NCBI RefSeq assembly: GCF_000411975.1
Contig: NZ_ASXG01000094.1
Span: 62,001 to 126,000, forward strand
DNA length: 64,000 nucleotides
Reading direction: 5' to 3'
Source of the DNA: Amycolatopsis orientalis DSM 43388
GTDB lineage: Bacteria > Actinomycetota > Actinomycetes > Mycobacteriales > Pseudonocardiaceae
The notes under the pieces: generated by a model
What the model was told of the DNA's origin: nothing
Databases searched by the model: none
Seen by the model: only the letters and a program-made list of their open reading frames with translations
In this document: positions 7,454-15,256 of the stretch, piece after piece
Layout: each line of letters begins with the position of its first letter
How positions within the stretch are numbered: position 1 is the stretch's first letter
Program-made: the position numbers and the translations under genes

Positions 7454-8632
7454 CTAGCGCCGCGGGATCCGCAGCCAGTCGGTACCGGCGATCTGCCACC
7501 GGTTTGCGCCCGTCGCGAGCTTCACCGGCCAGCCCGCGGTGTTGTCGTGGTGAGTTTGCCCGGGGCCGAACACGTACGGCGTGCCGACCATCGGGTCGGA
7601 GATCGGTTTCATTTCGCGCAGCGCCTTCGTCACCGTTTCCCGCGTGATCTCGCCCCGCATGCCGTTCAGCACCCGCAGGAAGTACTTCGCCGCGAGGTAA
7701 CCGCCCTGGCTGAACGAGGTCAGCGGAATGTTGTTGCGCGTCATGAGATCCCGCCACTCCTTGGTGCGCGGGCTCGACGGGTCGGTGAAGGGGTAGAACT
7801 CAGCGGGAACGTAAACTCCGGCACCGGCTTCGGAGACCGCCTTCGCGTACTGTTCACTGTAGACACTCGTGAGCAGCAGCCAGGTCACGTCTTTCCACCC
7901 TTGTGCCTGCGCGGCTTTCAGCTGGCCGATCGAGTCCGGCTCGACCGGGTTGACCGTCACGGCTTTGCACCCGGCGGCGCGCGCCTTGACGATGTAGGGC
8001 GTGTAGTCGGAACCGTTGTACGGAACGGTCGCGTCGACGTACTTCAGTTTCTTGCCGGTGATCTTCGACCATTCGTCGATGGCCGCGCGGTAGTACGGCA
8101 GGGTGTTCCCGGCGATTTCCAGCAGCGCGCACATGTCTTGCAGGTGCAGCACTTCGGAGCCGTACAGCAGGGTCAGCGTCATGTCGTGGAACGGCCCGAC
8201 GTTGGCGGGGCCGATGTTCGGGCTGGTGAAGCACGACGGGTCGACGCCGATGCCGGAGATGGAGAGCACCTTCTCCTGCTGGTAGTACTTGGCGTTGATC
8301 TGGCATTCGATGAGGCTGGACGAACCGACCAGCGCGACCGCCTGATCGCCGCCGACGATTTCGCGAGCGGCGGCCGCCGCGGCGGCGGGGTCGCCCTTGT
8401 CGTCGATGGCGTGGTATTCGATCTTGCGTCCGTGCACGCCGCCGGCCGCGTTCGCCGCGTCGAAGACGGCCTTGGCGGCCTGGGAGGATTCCGGGAAGGT
8501 GGCGGGTCCGCTCAGCGCGTTGACCGAGCCGACCACGATCGGTCCGTTCGGATCGGCGGTGCCCGCGCAGCCCGCCGCGACCAGCGTGACGAGCACGGCC
8601 GAGGCGAGCGCGGGCAGGAACTTTCTCATCAT
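7454..8632 (-). CDS. LIV-type ABC substrate-binding lipoprotein
   Basis: A 392-residue extracellular solute-binding protein of the Peripla_BP_6 type. The signal peptide ends in the lipobox VAAGC (Cys near 22), so the mature protein is membrane-anchored. The first strand, PIVVGSVNALSGPATFP, is the family hallmark. ATG at 8632 or 8629 can start. As the first importer gene it sets specificity; the aromatic catabolic operon upstream suggests a hydroxyphenylacetate-type ligand, but related proteins also bind branched-chain amino acids and amides. Confidence 0.9.
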   Translation of the reverse strand: MMRKFLPALASAVLVTLVAAGCAGTADPNGPIVVGSVNALSGPATFPESSQAAKAVFDAANAAGGVHGRKIEYHAIDDKGDPAAAAAAAREIVGGDQAVALVGSSSLIECQINAKYYQQEKVLSISGIGVDPSCFTSPNIGPANVGPFHDMTLTLLYGSEVLHLQDMCALLEIAGNTLPYYRAAIDEWSKITGKKLKYVDATVPYNGSDYTPYIVKARAAGCKAVTVNPVEPDSIGQLKAAQAQGWKDVTWLLLTSVYSEQYAKAVSEAGAGVYVPAEFYPFTDPSSPRTKEWRDLMTRNNIPLTSFSQGGYLAAKYFLRVLNGMRGEITRETVTKALREMKPISDPMVGTPYVFGPGQTHHDNTAGWPVKLATGANRWQIAGTDWLRIPRR

Positions 8633-8682
8633 GGCTCGGCTTTCCGGTCCGCAGTGACCAGAGGGGAGGGGAGGAGAACGGG

Positions 8683-8712
8683 GGCGGTGCCGGGGGAAGG
8701 CCCGGCACCGCC
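8683..8712. terminator. Hairpin between SnoaL-like gene and importer operon
   Basis: Perfect 12-base arms at 8683-8694 and 8701-8712 with a 6-base loop. It lies 14 bases past the end of the minus-strand SnoaL-like gene and 51 bases before the binding-protein start. It probably separates the MoaF/SnoaL unit from the transporter or attenuates read-through. Confidence 0.6.
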
Positions 8713-8725
8713 GTTCGCGGGAGGC

Positions 8726-9112
8726 TCAGTCGGTCGCGGCGGCGACCGGCGCGGAATCGACGATCTGCTCGAAGCTCGCGACCTGGTCGCCGTCGAACTT
8801 CCACACGTGCGCCACCCGCGCGGTGAACGCTTTGCCGGATTTGCGGTTCGTGCCGGAATACGTGCCCAGCCCCACGATCGAATCGCCGGCGTCCAGCAGC
8901 GCGGACAGGGTGAACTGGTAGCCGTCCCAGTCGCGCGCGATCGCCTCGAAGACGTTGCGCCGCACCTCGTCCGGGCCGGTGTAGGTGCCCGCGTAGGGGA
9001 ATCCGGCGGCCTCGGTCCAGGTGGTTTCCGGGCCGATCGGCGCGAGCATGCCGTCGAGGTCGCCGCGGTCGCTCGCGTCGTAGTGCGCGGTGATCACGTC
9101 CATCTTGGACAC
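8726..9112 (-). CDS. SnoaL-like (NTF2 superfamily) protein
   Basis: A 128-residue polyketide-cyclase-like protein with an NTF2 fold pattern: HYDASDRGDLDGMLAPIGPETTW, a GPDEVRRNVFEAI helix, and strands ending in HVWKFDGDQVASFEQIVD. Both family acid/base positions could be present, but the activity is unassigned. It lies 10 bases downstream of the MoaF-like gene, so the pair is co-transcribed. In this island it could serve an unassigned step such as the isomerase or hydratase of homoprotocatechuate degradation; this is inference. Confidence 0.82.
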   Translation of the reverse strand: MSKMDVITAHYDASDRGDLDGMLAPIGPETTWTEAAGFPYAGTYTGPDEVRRNVFEAIARDWDGYQFTLSALLDAGDSIVGLGTYSGTNRKSGKAFTARVAHVWKFDGDQVASFEQIVDSAPVAAATD

Positions 9113-9122
9113 GGGAAACTCC

Positions 9123-9890
9123 TTAGACAGGCTGGACGTCGGGGTAGCTGATCGAGCCGAGCGGGTAGATGTGCCCGCCCGCGCGGGAATGCTCGGACCG
9201 GCCGTCGCCGGTGATGCCGAGGAAAACGCCGGTGGTGCGCAGGTCGTAGCCGAGGTCGTGCAGCCACACGCTGGCCACCGCGATCCGGAACTCCCGGAAG
9301 CAGAACAGGTACAGGCCGTCGGCGAACTTCCAGACGGTCGACAGGTCCACGTCGCCGTGTCCGCGCTGCACGCCCTCGACGCACTGCCAGCAGTAGCGTT
9401 CCGAGGAGAGGTAGACGTGCTCGTACAGGTGGTTCGGGCTGTAGCGGTAGACGTTGCGCTTGCCGATGAGGTCCCGCGACGGACCGGGCACGTCGCCGGT
9501 CGGTTCGCCGCCGTCGGTGGTGGCGGCGTGGAAGGTCTGCGAAACCCGCGGCGTGCCTTCGATGTCCTCGTCGCCGATCACCGACCGCACGGTGAGCGCG
9601 CGGTGCGTGGTGGTCGAGTAGACGACGGTGAGGGCCTCGCCCTCGACGCTCGTCCGCGGCAGGTTCACGAAGAAGACGTCGGGACGCACGGCGACCGCGT
9701 CGTACGGGTCCTCGACGCCGTTGCAGGCAAGCCGTTCGCCGTCGAGGAACCGCAGTTCGAGCTTCGTTCCGTCATCCTGCGTGACGGTGAGTTCCTGCCC
9801 GGTGAGGTCCGCGTTGGGCAGCCGGTAGGTGTCGATCCCGGCGGCGAACTCGTCATAGGTGCGCCATTCGTCAGGGGAAGGGTCGGACAT
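9123..9890 (-). CDS. MoaF-like protein (two lipocalin-like domains)
   Basis: A protein of 255 residues that matches the MoaF family from memory: an N-terminal domain with LTGQELTVTQDDGTKLELRF, and a C-terminal domain with DLIGKRNVYRYSPNHLYEH, ERYCWQCVEGVQRG and FADGLYLFCFREF. MoaF was named from the Klebsiella arylsulfatase (moa) region, despite the molybdenum-cofactor label often given; its biochemistry is not established. Start is ATG 9890, with ATG 9899 also possible. It is co-transcribed with the SnoaL-like gene. Placement inside an aromatic catabolic island suggests binding or isomerising a ring-cleavage intermediate. Confidence 0.8.
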   Translation of the reverse strand: MSDPSPDEWRTYDEFAAGIDTYRLPNADLTGQELTVTQDDGTKLELRFLDGERLACNGVEDPYDAVAVRPDVFFVNLPRTSVEGEALTVVYSTTTHRALTVRSVIGDEDIEGTPRVSQTFHAATTDGGEPTGDVPGPSRDLIGKRNVYRYSPNHLYEHVYLSSERYCWQCVEGVQRGHGDVDLSTVWKFADGLYLFCFREFRIAVASVWLHDLGYDLRTTGVFLGITGDGRSEHSRAGGHIYPLGSISYPDVQPV

Positions 9891-9971
9891 GCCCCTCATG
9901 CTCGCCGCGCCCCGCCCCGGGAGCGAACGTTCGTGCGCTGGCTGGCAACTGCCGGACGCTCGCGGTCAACC

Positions 9972-10019
9972 CCTCGTGAGTGCTGATGCCGGTTCTAACC
10001 GGCATCAGCACTCACGAGG
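9972..10019. repeat. Long perfect palindrome, copy 1
   Basis: Two perfect 23-base arms (9972-9994 and 9997-10019) with a 2-base centre. The core is CCGGTTCTAACCGG and the outer part is CTCGTGAGTG. The right arm overlaps the last codons and stop (10012-10014) of the AraC gene. A relative lies at 29440-29489. It can fold as a terminator-like hairpin or extrude as a cruciform; the shared core suggests a dispersed element. Confidence 0.85.
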
Positions 10020-10959
10020 CCCGCGCGCGCAGCTCGCTGGGCGACTGGCCGAACGCGGCTCGGAACACCCGGGAAAAGTGCGCCGCGTCGACAAATCCCC
10101 ACCGCGCCGCGATCGCCGCGACCGGACGGGCCGCGAGCAACGGATCCCGCAGATCCCGGCGGCAGTGCTCCAGCCGCCGCTGCCGGATCCACCCCGCCAC
10201 GGTCGTCCCCTGCTCCTGGAACAACCCGTGCAGATGCCGCGTCGAGATGTAGTGCTCCGCCGCGATCTGCGCGGGCCCGAGATCGGAGCGCGACAGATTC
10301 GCGTCGATGTAGCCGCGGATCCGCCGCATCAGGTCGTGGTGCGGGTCGGCGGCCGTGCGGTCCAGGTCGAGTTCGGTGGCGAGCATGGTGGTCAGCAGGT
10401 CGACCGCGTTGTGCGCCAGCCGCACGCCCACCGGGCTCGTCAGCACGTCCAGATTCCCGCCCAGCTGCGCCAGGAACGGCACCACGACGTTGCCGACCCC
10501 CTCCCGCCCGGACATCCGCACCGCGGTGAGCTGCCCGACCAGGTCGCGGGGCAGGTCGACCTGTTGCTGCGGGAACATCAGCACCAGCGTGCGGAAATTC
10601 TCCTCGAACACGAGCGAATACGGCCGGTTCGTGTCGTACAGCGCGACGTCGCCGGGCCGCAGCACCGCCTCGCGGCCGTCCTGGGTGAGGATTCCGGTGC
10701 CGGCCAGCATGACGCTGAGCTTGTAGCACGGCCGGTCGGCGCGGGCGATGAGTTCCTGCGTGCGCTCGACCGCGTGCGGCGACGCGGTGATCTCGGTGAG
10801 CGCGATTTCGCCCGCCTCGTGCGTGCGGAGCCTGCCGTGGAAGCGATCGCGATGTTCGGTGCTCACCTGCAGCGGCACGAACGAGCGCAGGACAGCGGAC
10901 CGGAACTCCGTGAAGTCCTGCGCGGCCGTGGCGGGCGTCTGCAAGATTGCCGTCATCAT
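10012..10959 (-). CDS. AraC-family transcriptional regulator
   Basis: A 315-residue activator. The N-terminal AraC-binding-like domain (residues about 30-200; LRPGDVALYDTNRPYSL is the family's cupin-type strand) is followed by a C-terminal double HTH (about 215-312) with IAARWGFVDAAHFSRVFRAAFGQSPSELR. This matches the AraC_binding_2/FeaR-like class often tied to aromatic amine or acid catabolism. ATG 10959 is preceded by GAGAGG. It lies between the hpaD gene and the MoaF gene on the same strand and most likely activates the catabolic or transport units. Confidence 0.9.
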   Translation of the reverse strand: MMTAILQTPATAAQDFTEFRSAVLRSFVPLQVSTEHRDRFHGRLRTHEAGEIALTEITASPHAVERTQELIARADRPCYKLSVMLAGTGILTQDGREAVLRPGDVALYDTNRPYSLVFEENFRTLVLMFPQQQVDLPRDLVGQLTAVRMSGREGVGNVVVPFLAQLGGNLDVLTSPVGVRLAHNAVDLLTTMLATELDLDRTAADPHHDLMRRIRGYIDANLSRSDLGPAQIAAEHYISTRHLHGLFQEQGTTVAGWIRQRRLEHCRRDLRDPLLAARPVAAIAARWGFVDAAHFSRVFRAAFGQSPSELRARAS

Positions 10960-10997
10960 GTCACCTCTCCGTCGAAGTGCCGCTGCCGCTGCTGGTG

Positions 10998-11052
10998 GTC
11001 CGTGAAGGGCCCCTTCCGGGAATCAGATTCCCTCAAGGAGCCCTTCACGGAC
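10998..11052. repeat. Imperfect 27-base inverted repeat between hpaD and araC genes
   Basis: Arms at 10998-11024 and 11026-11052 pair at 24 of 27 positions around a single A at 11025. Outer bases are GTCCGTGAAGGG. It lies 11 bases past the dioxygenase stop and 39 bases upstream of the AraC start. A strong hairpin here would end the five-gene catabolic transcript. The design is like intergenic palindromes I associate with Amycolatopsis genomes. Confidence 0.75.
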
Positions 11053-11062
11053 GGGACGCACC

Positions 11063-12115
11063 TTAGACCTGTTCGCCCAGTTTGAAACCCTGCTCGGCGC
11101 CGTCGGCGCGGGTGTAGGAGAACCCGTCCGCGCCGATGGTCACGTCCATTTCCTTCGTTTCCGTGCGCTCGACGACTTCCTGGAGCTTGCCGTCGAGGTC
11201 GAGCACCCGCGAGGCCTCGGTGTACCAGCTCGGCACCACCGGATTGCCCCACCAGTCGCGCCGCTGGTTGTCGTGCACGTCCCAGCTGATCACCGGATTG
11301 TCCGGGTCGCCGGTGTAATAGTCGTGCGTGTAGATCTCGATCCGGTGCCCGTCCGGGTCACGCACGTACAAATAGAACGCGTTCGACACGCCGTGCCGGC
11401 CCGGGCCGCGCTCGATCTGGTCCGATTTCCGCACCGCGCCGAGGTGGTCGCAGATGTGCAGGATCTGGTGCCGCTCGTGGGTCGCGAACGCGATGTGGTG
11501 CAGGCGAGGGCCCGCGCCGCCGGTGAGCGCGACGTCGTGCACGGTCGGTTTGCGGAACATCCACGCCGCGTACACGGTGCCCTCGTCGTCGCGGATGTCT
11601 TCCGACACCCGGAAACCGAGGCCCTCGTAGTACTTCCGCGCGGCAGGCACGTCCGGCGTGTTCACGTTGAAGTGGTCCAGCCGCGAAAGCGCGCCCGCGC
11701 CGTGCACGTCGTAGCGCTGGGTGAACCGCTCGACGTGTTCGGCCTCGTAGAAGAACTCGATCGGGAAGCCGAGCGGGTCGAGCACCCGCACCGCTTCGCC
11801 GATGCCGCGCGTGGTGCCCGCCGGGACGCGGCGCACCTCCACGCCGAGTTCCCGGTAGTACGCCTCGGCGACGTCGAGTTCGCCCTCGCCGCGCACGCGG
11901 TAGGCGAGCACGGCCAGCGCCGGTTCCGCGCCCTTGCGCAGGATCAGCGAGTGGTGCAGGTATTCCTCGAACGCGCGCAGGTAGATCGCTTCGTCGTCCT
12001 CATAGGTCACGACGAGACCGAGAATGTCCACATAGAACTCTCGCGACGCTTTCAGGTCGCTGACGATCAGTTCCGCGTACGCGCAGCGGATGACGTCCGG
12101 CGGGGTCGTGGTCAT
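11063..12115 (-). CDS. hpaD: 3,4-dihydroxyphenylacetate (homoprotocatechuate) 2,3-dioxygenase
   Basis: A type I (vicinal oxygen chelate) extradiol dioxygenase, 350 residues. It opens homoprotocatechuate next to the hydroxyls to give 5-carboxymethyl-2-hydroxymuconate semialdehyde. The 2-His-1-Glu metal site is His148 (SRLDHFNVN), His207 (RLHHIAF) and Glu260 (GHRIEIY). These sit exactly seven positions before His155, His214 and Glu267 of the Brevibacterium enzyme. The acid-base His193 and Tyr250 match that enzyme's His200 and Tyr257. The metal may be Fe or Mn. The start codon overlaps the stop of the aldehyde dehydrogenase gene (ATGA). This is the most secure functional call of the island. Confidence 0.95.
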   Translation of the reverse strand: MTTTPPDVIRCAYAELIVSDLKASREFYVDILGLVVTYEDDEAIYLRAFEEYLHHSLILRKGAEPALAVLAYRVRGEGELDVAEAYYRELGVEVRRVPAGTTRGIGEAVRVLDPLGFPIEFFYEAEHVERFTQRYDVHGAGALSRLDHFNVNTPDVPAARKYYEGLGFRVSEDIRDDEGTVYAAWMFRKPTVHDVALTGGAGPRLHHIAFATHERHQILHICDHLGAVRKSDQIERGPGRHGVSNAFYLYVRDPDGHRIEIYTHDYYTGDPDNPVISWDVHDNQRRDWWGNPVVPSWYTEASRVLDLDGKLQEVVERTETKEMDVTIGADGFSYTRADGAEQGFKLGEQV

Positions 12116-13620
12116 GCGTTGTCCTTCCCGGCCCCGAAGCGCGCCGTGTGCACGTCGCCGAGCGTGATGTGCACGGCCTGCTGTTCGGTGTAGAAGTCGA
12201 TCGAGCGGTAGCCGCCTTCGTGGCCGAGGCCGGACGCCTTGACCCCGCCGAACGGCGTGCGCAGGTCGCGCACGTTGTGCGAGTTCAGCCAGACCATGCC
12301 GGCTTCGATGTTCTGCGCGAAGGTATGCGCGCGGGTCAGGTCGGCGGTCCAGACGTAGGCGGCCAGACCGTACTTGACGTTGTTGGCCAGCTCGAGCGCT
12401 TCCTCGTCGGTGTCGAACGGCGTGATCGCCACGACCGGGCCGAAGATTTCCTCCTGGAAGATCCGCGCGTCCGGCTTCACGTCGGCGAACACCGTCGGGG
12501 CCACGTAGTTCCCGGTCTCCAGGCCCTCCGGACGGCCGCCGCCGGCGAGCAGCTTCCCTTCCGTCTTGCCGATTTCGATGTAGCTCATCACCTTGTCGAA
12601 GTGCTCCGGGTGCACCAGCGCGCCGACCTCGGTGGCCGGGTCGTGCGGGTCGCCTACCACGATGTTGCGCGCGCGTTCGGCGTACCGGGCGCAGAACTCG
12701 TCGTAAATCGAGCGCTCGACCAGGATCCGGCTGCCCGCCGTGCAGCGTTCGCCGTTGAGCGAGAAGACGCCGAACAGCGTCGAGTCCAGCGCCGCTTCGA
12801 AGTCCGCGTCGGCGAACACGACGGCCGGGGACTTGCCGCCCAGCTCCATCGACATGCCCTTGAGGCCGCGCGCGCAGTTGCGGAAGATCGTCTCGCCGGT
12901 GGTGGTTTCGCCGGTGAACGAGATCAGCCGGACGTCCGGGTGCTTGACCAGCGCGTCGCCCGCTTCCTCTCCGAGCCCGTTGACGAGGTTGAACACCCCG
13001 TCGGGCACGCCGGCCTCGCGGAAGATGTCCGCCCACAGGCTCGCCGACAGCGGCGTGAACTCGGCCGGCTTGAGCACCACGGTGCAGCCGGACGCCAGCG
13101 CCGGCGCGAGCTTCCAGCTCTCCAGCATGAACGGCGTGTTCCACGGCGTGATCAGCCCGGCGACGCCGACCGGCTTGCGGTTGACGTAGTTGACCTGGCG
13201 GCCGGGCACCTTGTAGGTGTCGTCGGCCTGCGCGACGATCAGGTCGGCGAAGAACCGGAAGTTCTCGGCCGCGCGCTGCGCCTGGCCGAGCGCCTGCTTG
13301 ATCGGCAGGCCGGTGTCGAAGGTTTCCAGCTCGGCCAGCTGCTTGTCGCGGCTCTCCACGAGATCGGCGATCTTGTTGAGGATCCGGGCGCGCTGGCGCG
13401 GCAGCATTTTCGGCCACGGGCCGTGGTCGAAGGCTTCCTTCGCCGCGGCGACGGCGAGGTCGATGTCCTCGGCCTTGCCCGCGGCAGCGGTCAGATACGG
13501 CTTGTTGGTGACCGGGTCGAGCACCTCGAAGGTCTCGCCCGAGACGCTGTCGGCCGGCGCGCCGCCGATGTAGTGGCGGATGTGCTCCGGCAGGTTGTCC
13601 GGAACGTAGTGCGCGGTCAT
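12112..13620 (-). CDS. hpaE: 5-carboxymethyl-2-hydroxymuconate semialdehyde dehydrogenase
   Basis: An NAD-dependent aldehyde dehydrogenase of 502 residues. The catalytic residues are Asn161 (TPWNTPF), Glu259 (MELGGKSP) and Cys293 (NGERCTAGS). It oxidises the ring-cleavage semialdehyde from HpaD to the dicarboxylate. The assignment to HpaE rests on family type and on the overlapping hpaD gene. The ATG at 13620 lies 2 bases after the aldolase stop, so the genes form a tight operon. Confidence 0.93.
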   Translation of the reverse strand: MTAHYVPDNLPEHIRHYIGGAPADSVSGETFEVLDPVTNKPYLTAAAGKAEDIDLAVAAAKEAFDHGPWPKMLPRQRARILNKIADLVESRDKQLAELETFDTGLPIKQALGQAQRAAENFRFFADLIVAQADDTYKVPGRQVNYVNRKPVGVAGLITPWNTPFMLESWKLAPALASGCTVVLKPAEFTPLSASLWADIFREAGVPDGVFNLVNGLGEEAGDALVKHPDVRLISFTGETTTGETIFRNCARGLKGMSMELGGKSPAVVFADADFEAALDSTLFGVFSLNGERCTAGSRILVERSIYDEFCARYAERARNIVVGDPHDPATEVGALVHPEHFDKVMSYIEIGKTEGKLLAGGGRPEGLETGNYVAPTVFADVKPDARIFQEEIFGPVVAITPFDTDEEALELANNVKYGLAAYVWTADLTRAHTFAQNIEAGMVWLNSHNVRDLRTPFGGVKASGLGHEGGYRSIDFYTEQQAVHITLGDVHTARFGAGKDNA

Positions 13621-13622
13621 GG

Positions 13623-14567
13623 TCACTTTCCTTCCACAGTGAAGCCGTCGACGGGCGAGAGGTACTGCTCGCCCTGGCGCATCAGTTCGGTGATCCGGGC
13701 GAGGCCCGCTTCGGTCGGGGTGATCAGCGGCGGGCGCACGAAGCCCGACCGGATGAGGCCGCGCTGCTCCAGCACCCACTTTCCGGGCGCCGGGTTGGTC
13801 TCGACGAACAGCAAGTCGACCAGCGGGTGCAGGCCGTAGTGGATCTCGCGGGCGCGGTCGAAGTCGCCCTCGGTCCACGCGCGGTACATCTCGGCGCTGG
13901 CCGCCGGGGCGATGTTGGCGGTGGCGCTGACGAATCCGGCGCCGCCGAGGGAAAGCAGCGGCAGGCACAGCAGCTCGATACCGGACCAGACGAGCAATTC
14001 CTTGCCGCACAAGTGCAGCACGCGGGAGAAGTGCTCGAAGTCCTTGGTGGTCTCCTTGATCCCGACGAAGTTGTCGAAATCGCGGAACAGCCGCGCGACC
14101 GTCTCCGGGGCCAGGTCGACCGACGTCCGGCTCGGCACGTTGTAGGCGACGATCGGCAGGTCCGGGAATTCCTTGGCGACCGTGGCGTACCAGCGGTAGA
14201 GCGCTTCCTGCGTGGGCCGCGCGTAGTACGGGGTGATGATCAGCGCGGCGTCGATGCCCGCGTCGCGCGCCTCGGCGGTCAGCTCGAGCGTCTCGTCGAG
14301 CTTCGCCGAACCGGTGCCGGGCATGAACGGCACCTTGTCGTCCACCGCCTTGGCGACGGTGCGGATCGTCTCCGCGCGCTCGGCCACCGTCATCGCGCCG
14401 GGCTCGCCGGTGGAGCCGCCGATCGACACGCCGTGCGAACCGGACGCGAGCTGCCAGTTCACCAGGTTGGCCAGGCTCTCGTGGTCGACCTCGCCGTCGG
14501 AGGTGAACGGGGTCATCAGCGGCGCGATCGAGCCGGTGATGGCGTTCGGGGTGCTGCGGAACCTCAT
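13623..14567 (-). CDS. DapA-family class I aldolase of the homoprotocatechuate pathway
   Basis: A 314-residue TIM-barrel lyase of the dihydrodipicolinate synthase/N-acetylneuraminate lyase family. It has GSTGE at 51-55, Tyr142 (VAYNVPSR) and the Schiff-base Lys171 (FVGIKETT). In enteric HPC pathways the last step, cleavage of 2,4-dihydroxyhept-2-ene-dioate to pyruvate and succinate semialdehyde, is done by the metal-dependent HpaI. No HpaI is seen here, so this Schiff-base enzyme is the likely replacement. It overlaps the GntR gene by 4 bases. It could instead be a true DapA paralogue, but location argues against that. Confidence 0.85.
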   Translation of the reverse strand: MRFRSTPNAITGSIAPLMTPFTSDGEVDHESLANLVNWQLASGSHGVSIGGSTGEPGAMTVAERAETIRTVAKAVDDKVPFMPGTGSAKLDETLELTAEARDAGIDAALIITPYYARPTQEALYRWYATVAKEFPDLPIVAYNVPSRTSVDLAPETVARLFRDFDNFVGIKETTKDFEHFSRVLHLCGKELLVWSGIELLCLPLLSLGGAGFVSATANIAPAASAEMYRAWTEGDFDRAREIHYGLHPLVDLLFVETNPAPGKWVLEQRGLIRSGFVRPPLITPTEAGLARITELMRQGEQYLSPVDGFTVEGK

Positions 14568-15256
14568 GGAGTGGGGTCCTTCCGGGTAGCTTCGGCGGGC
14601 AGGGCGGCCCGCCGGTCGAGGTAGGCGTCGAGGGTGGCGGTGCGGTGCCGGCGCGCGGCCAGCTCGAGTTCGAGCGGGTCGACGTTCTGCTCGATCAGCA
14701 CCAGCAGTTGTTCGTGTTCCTTGACCGATTCGTGCGCGCGGCCCGGGACGAAGCTGAACGTCGAATCGCGCAGCGAGGCCAGCCGGTGCCAGCCGCGGTG
14801 CACGAGGTCGAGCACGTGCGGGTTCGGGCAGGGTTCGAAAAGGACGGAGTGGAACTCCTGGTTCAGCTCGGTGAACCGGTGCGGTTCGAAGTTTTCCAGG
14901 GACAGCCGCATCTGCTCGTTGACCGCACGCGCCCGTTCGATGTCCTGTTCGGACAGCATGGGTGCGGACAGCGAGGTGGCGAAACCTTCCACCAGGGCAA
15001 GGGTTTGCATGGTGTGCTCGTAGGCGGTCTCGTCGACCATCACCACCTGCGCGCCGACGTTCCGCTCGAACGTGACCAGCCCTTCGGCTTCGAGCAGCCG
15101 GATCGCTTCCCGCACCGGGACGACGCTGACGTCGAGTTCCTTGGCGATTTGCCCCAGCACCAGGCGGTAGCCGGGACCGAAGGTCCGGTCGGCGATCCGG
15201 TCCTTGATCCAGCGGTACGCGCGCTGGGATTTGCTCTCGCCGGCTACGGGCGCCAC
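14564..15256 (-). CDS. GntR-family regulator, FCD subfamily
   Basis: A 230-residue regulator: winged HTH (about residues 8-75, with VVPVREAIRLLEAEGLVTFERNVGAQV) and an all-helical FCD effector domain whose metal or ligand His/Asp residues include NQEFHSVLF and the late EHEQLL helix. The in-frame GTG at 15256 is the best start; it overlaps the end of the fusion gene by 13 bases. FCD regulators usually repress sugar-acid or aromatic-acid operons and release on binding a carboxylate. It sits inside the operon it should control; a candidate operator lies at 16727-16742. Confidence 0.9.
   Translation of the reverse strand: MAPVAGESKSQRAYRWIKDRIADRTFGPGYRLVLGQIAKELDVSVVPVREAIRLLEAEGLVTFERNVGAQVVMVDETAYEHTMQTLALVEGFATSLSAPMLSEQDIERARAVNEQMRLSLENFEPHRFTELNQEFHSVLFEPCPNPHVLDLVHRGWHRLASLRDSTFSFVPGRAHESVKEHEQLLVLIEQNVDPLELELAARRHRTATLDAYLDRRAALPAEATRKDPTP

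Noticed and set aside
11600..11612. A TTCCGACACCC sequence resembling the regulon palindrome
   Set aside because: It lies inside hpaD and lacks the second half of the palindrome.
12116..13417. N-terminal extension of the hpaD frame
   Set aside because: It is an out-of-frame reading of hpaE. HpaD homology starts at ATG 12115.
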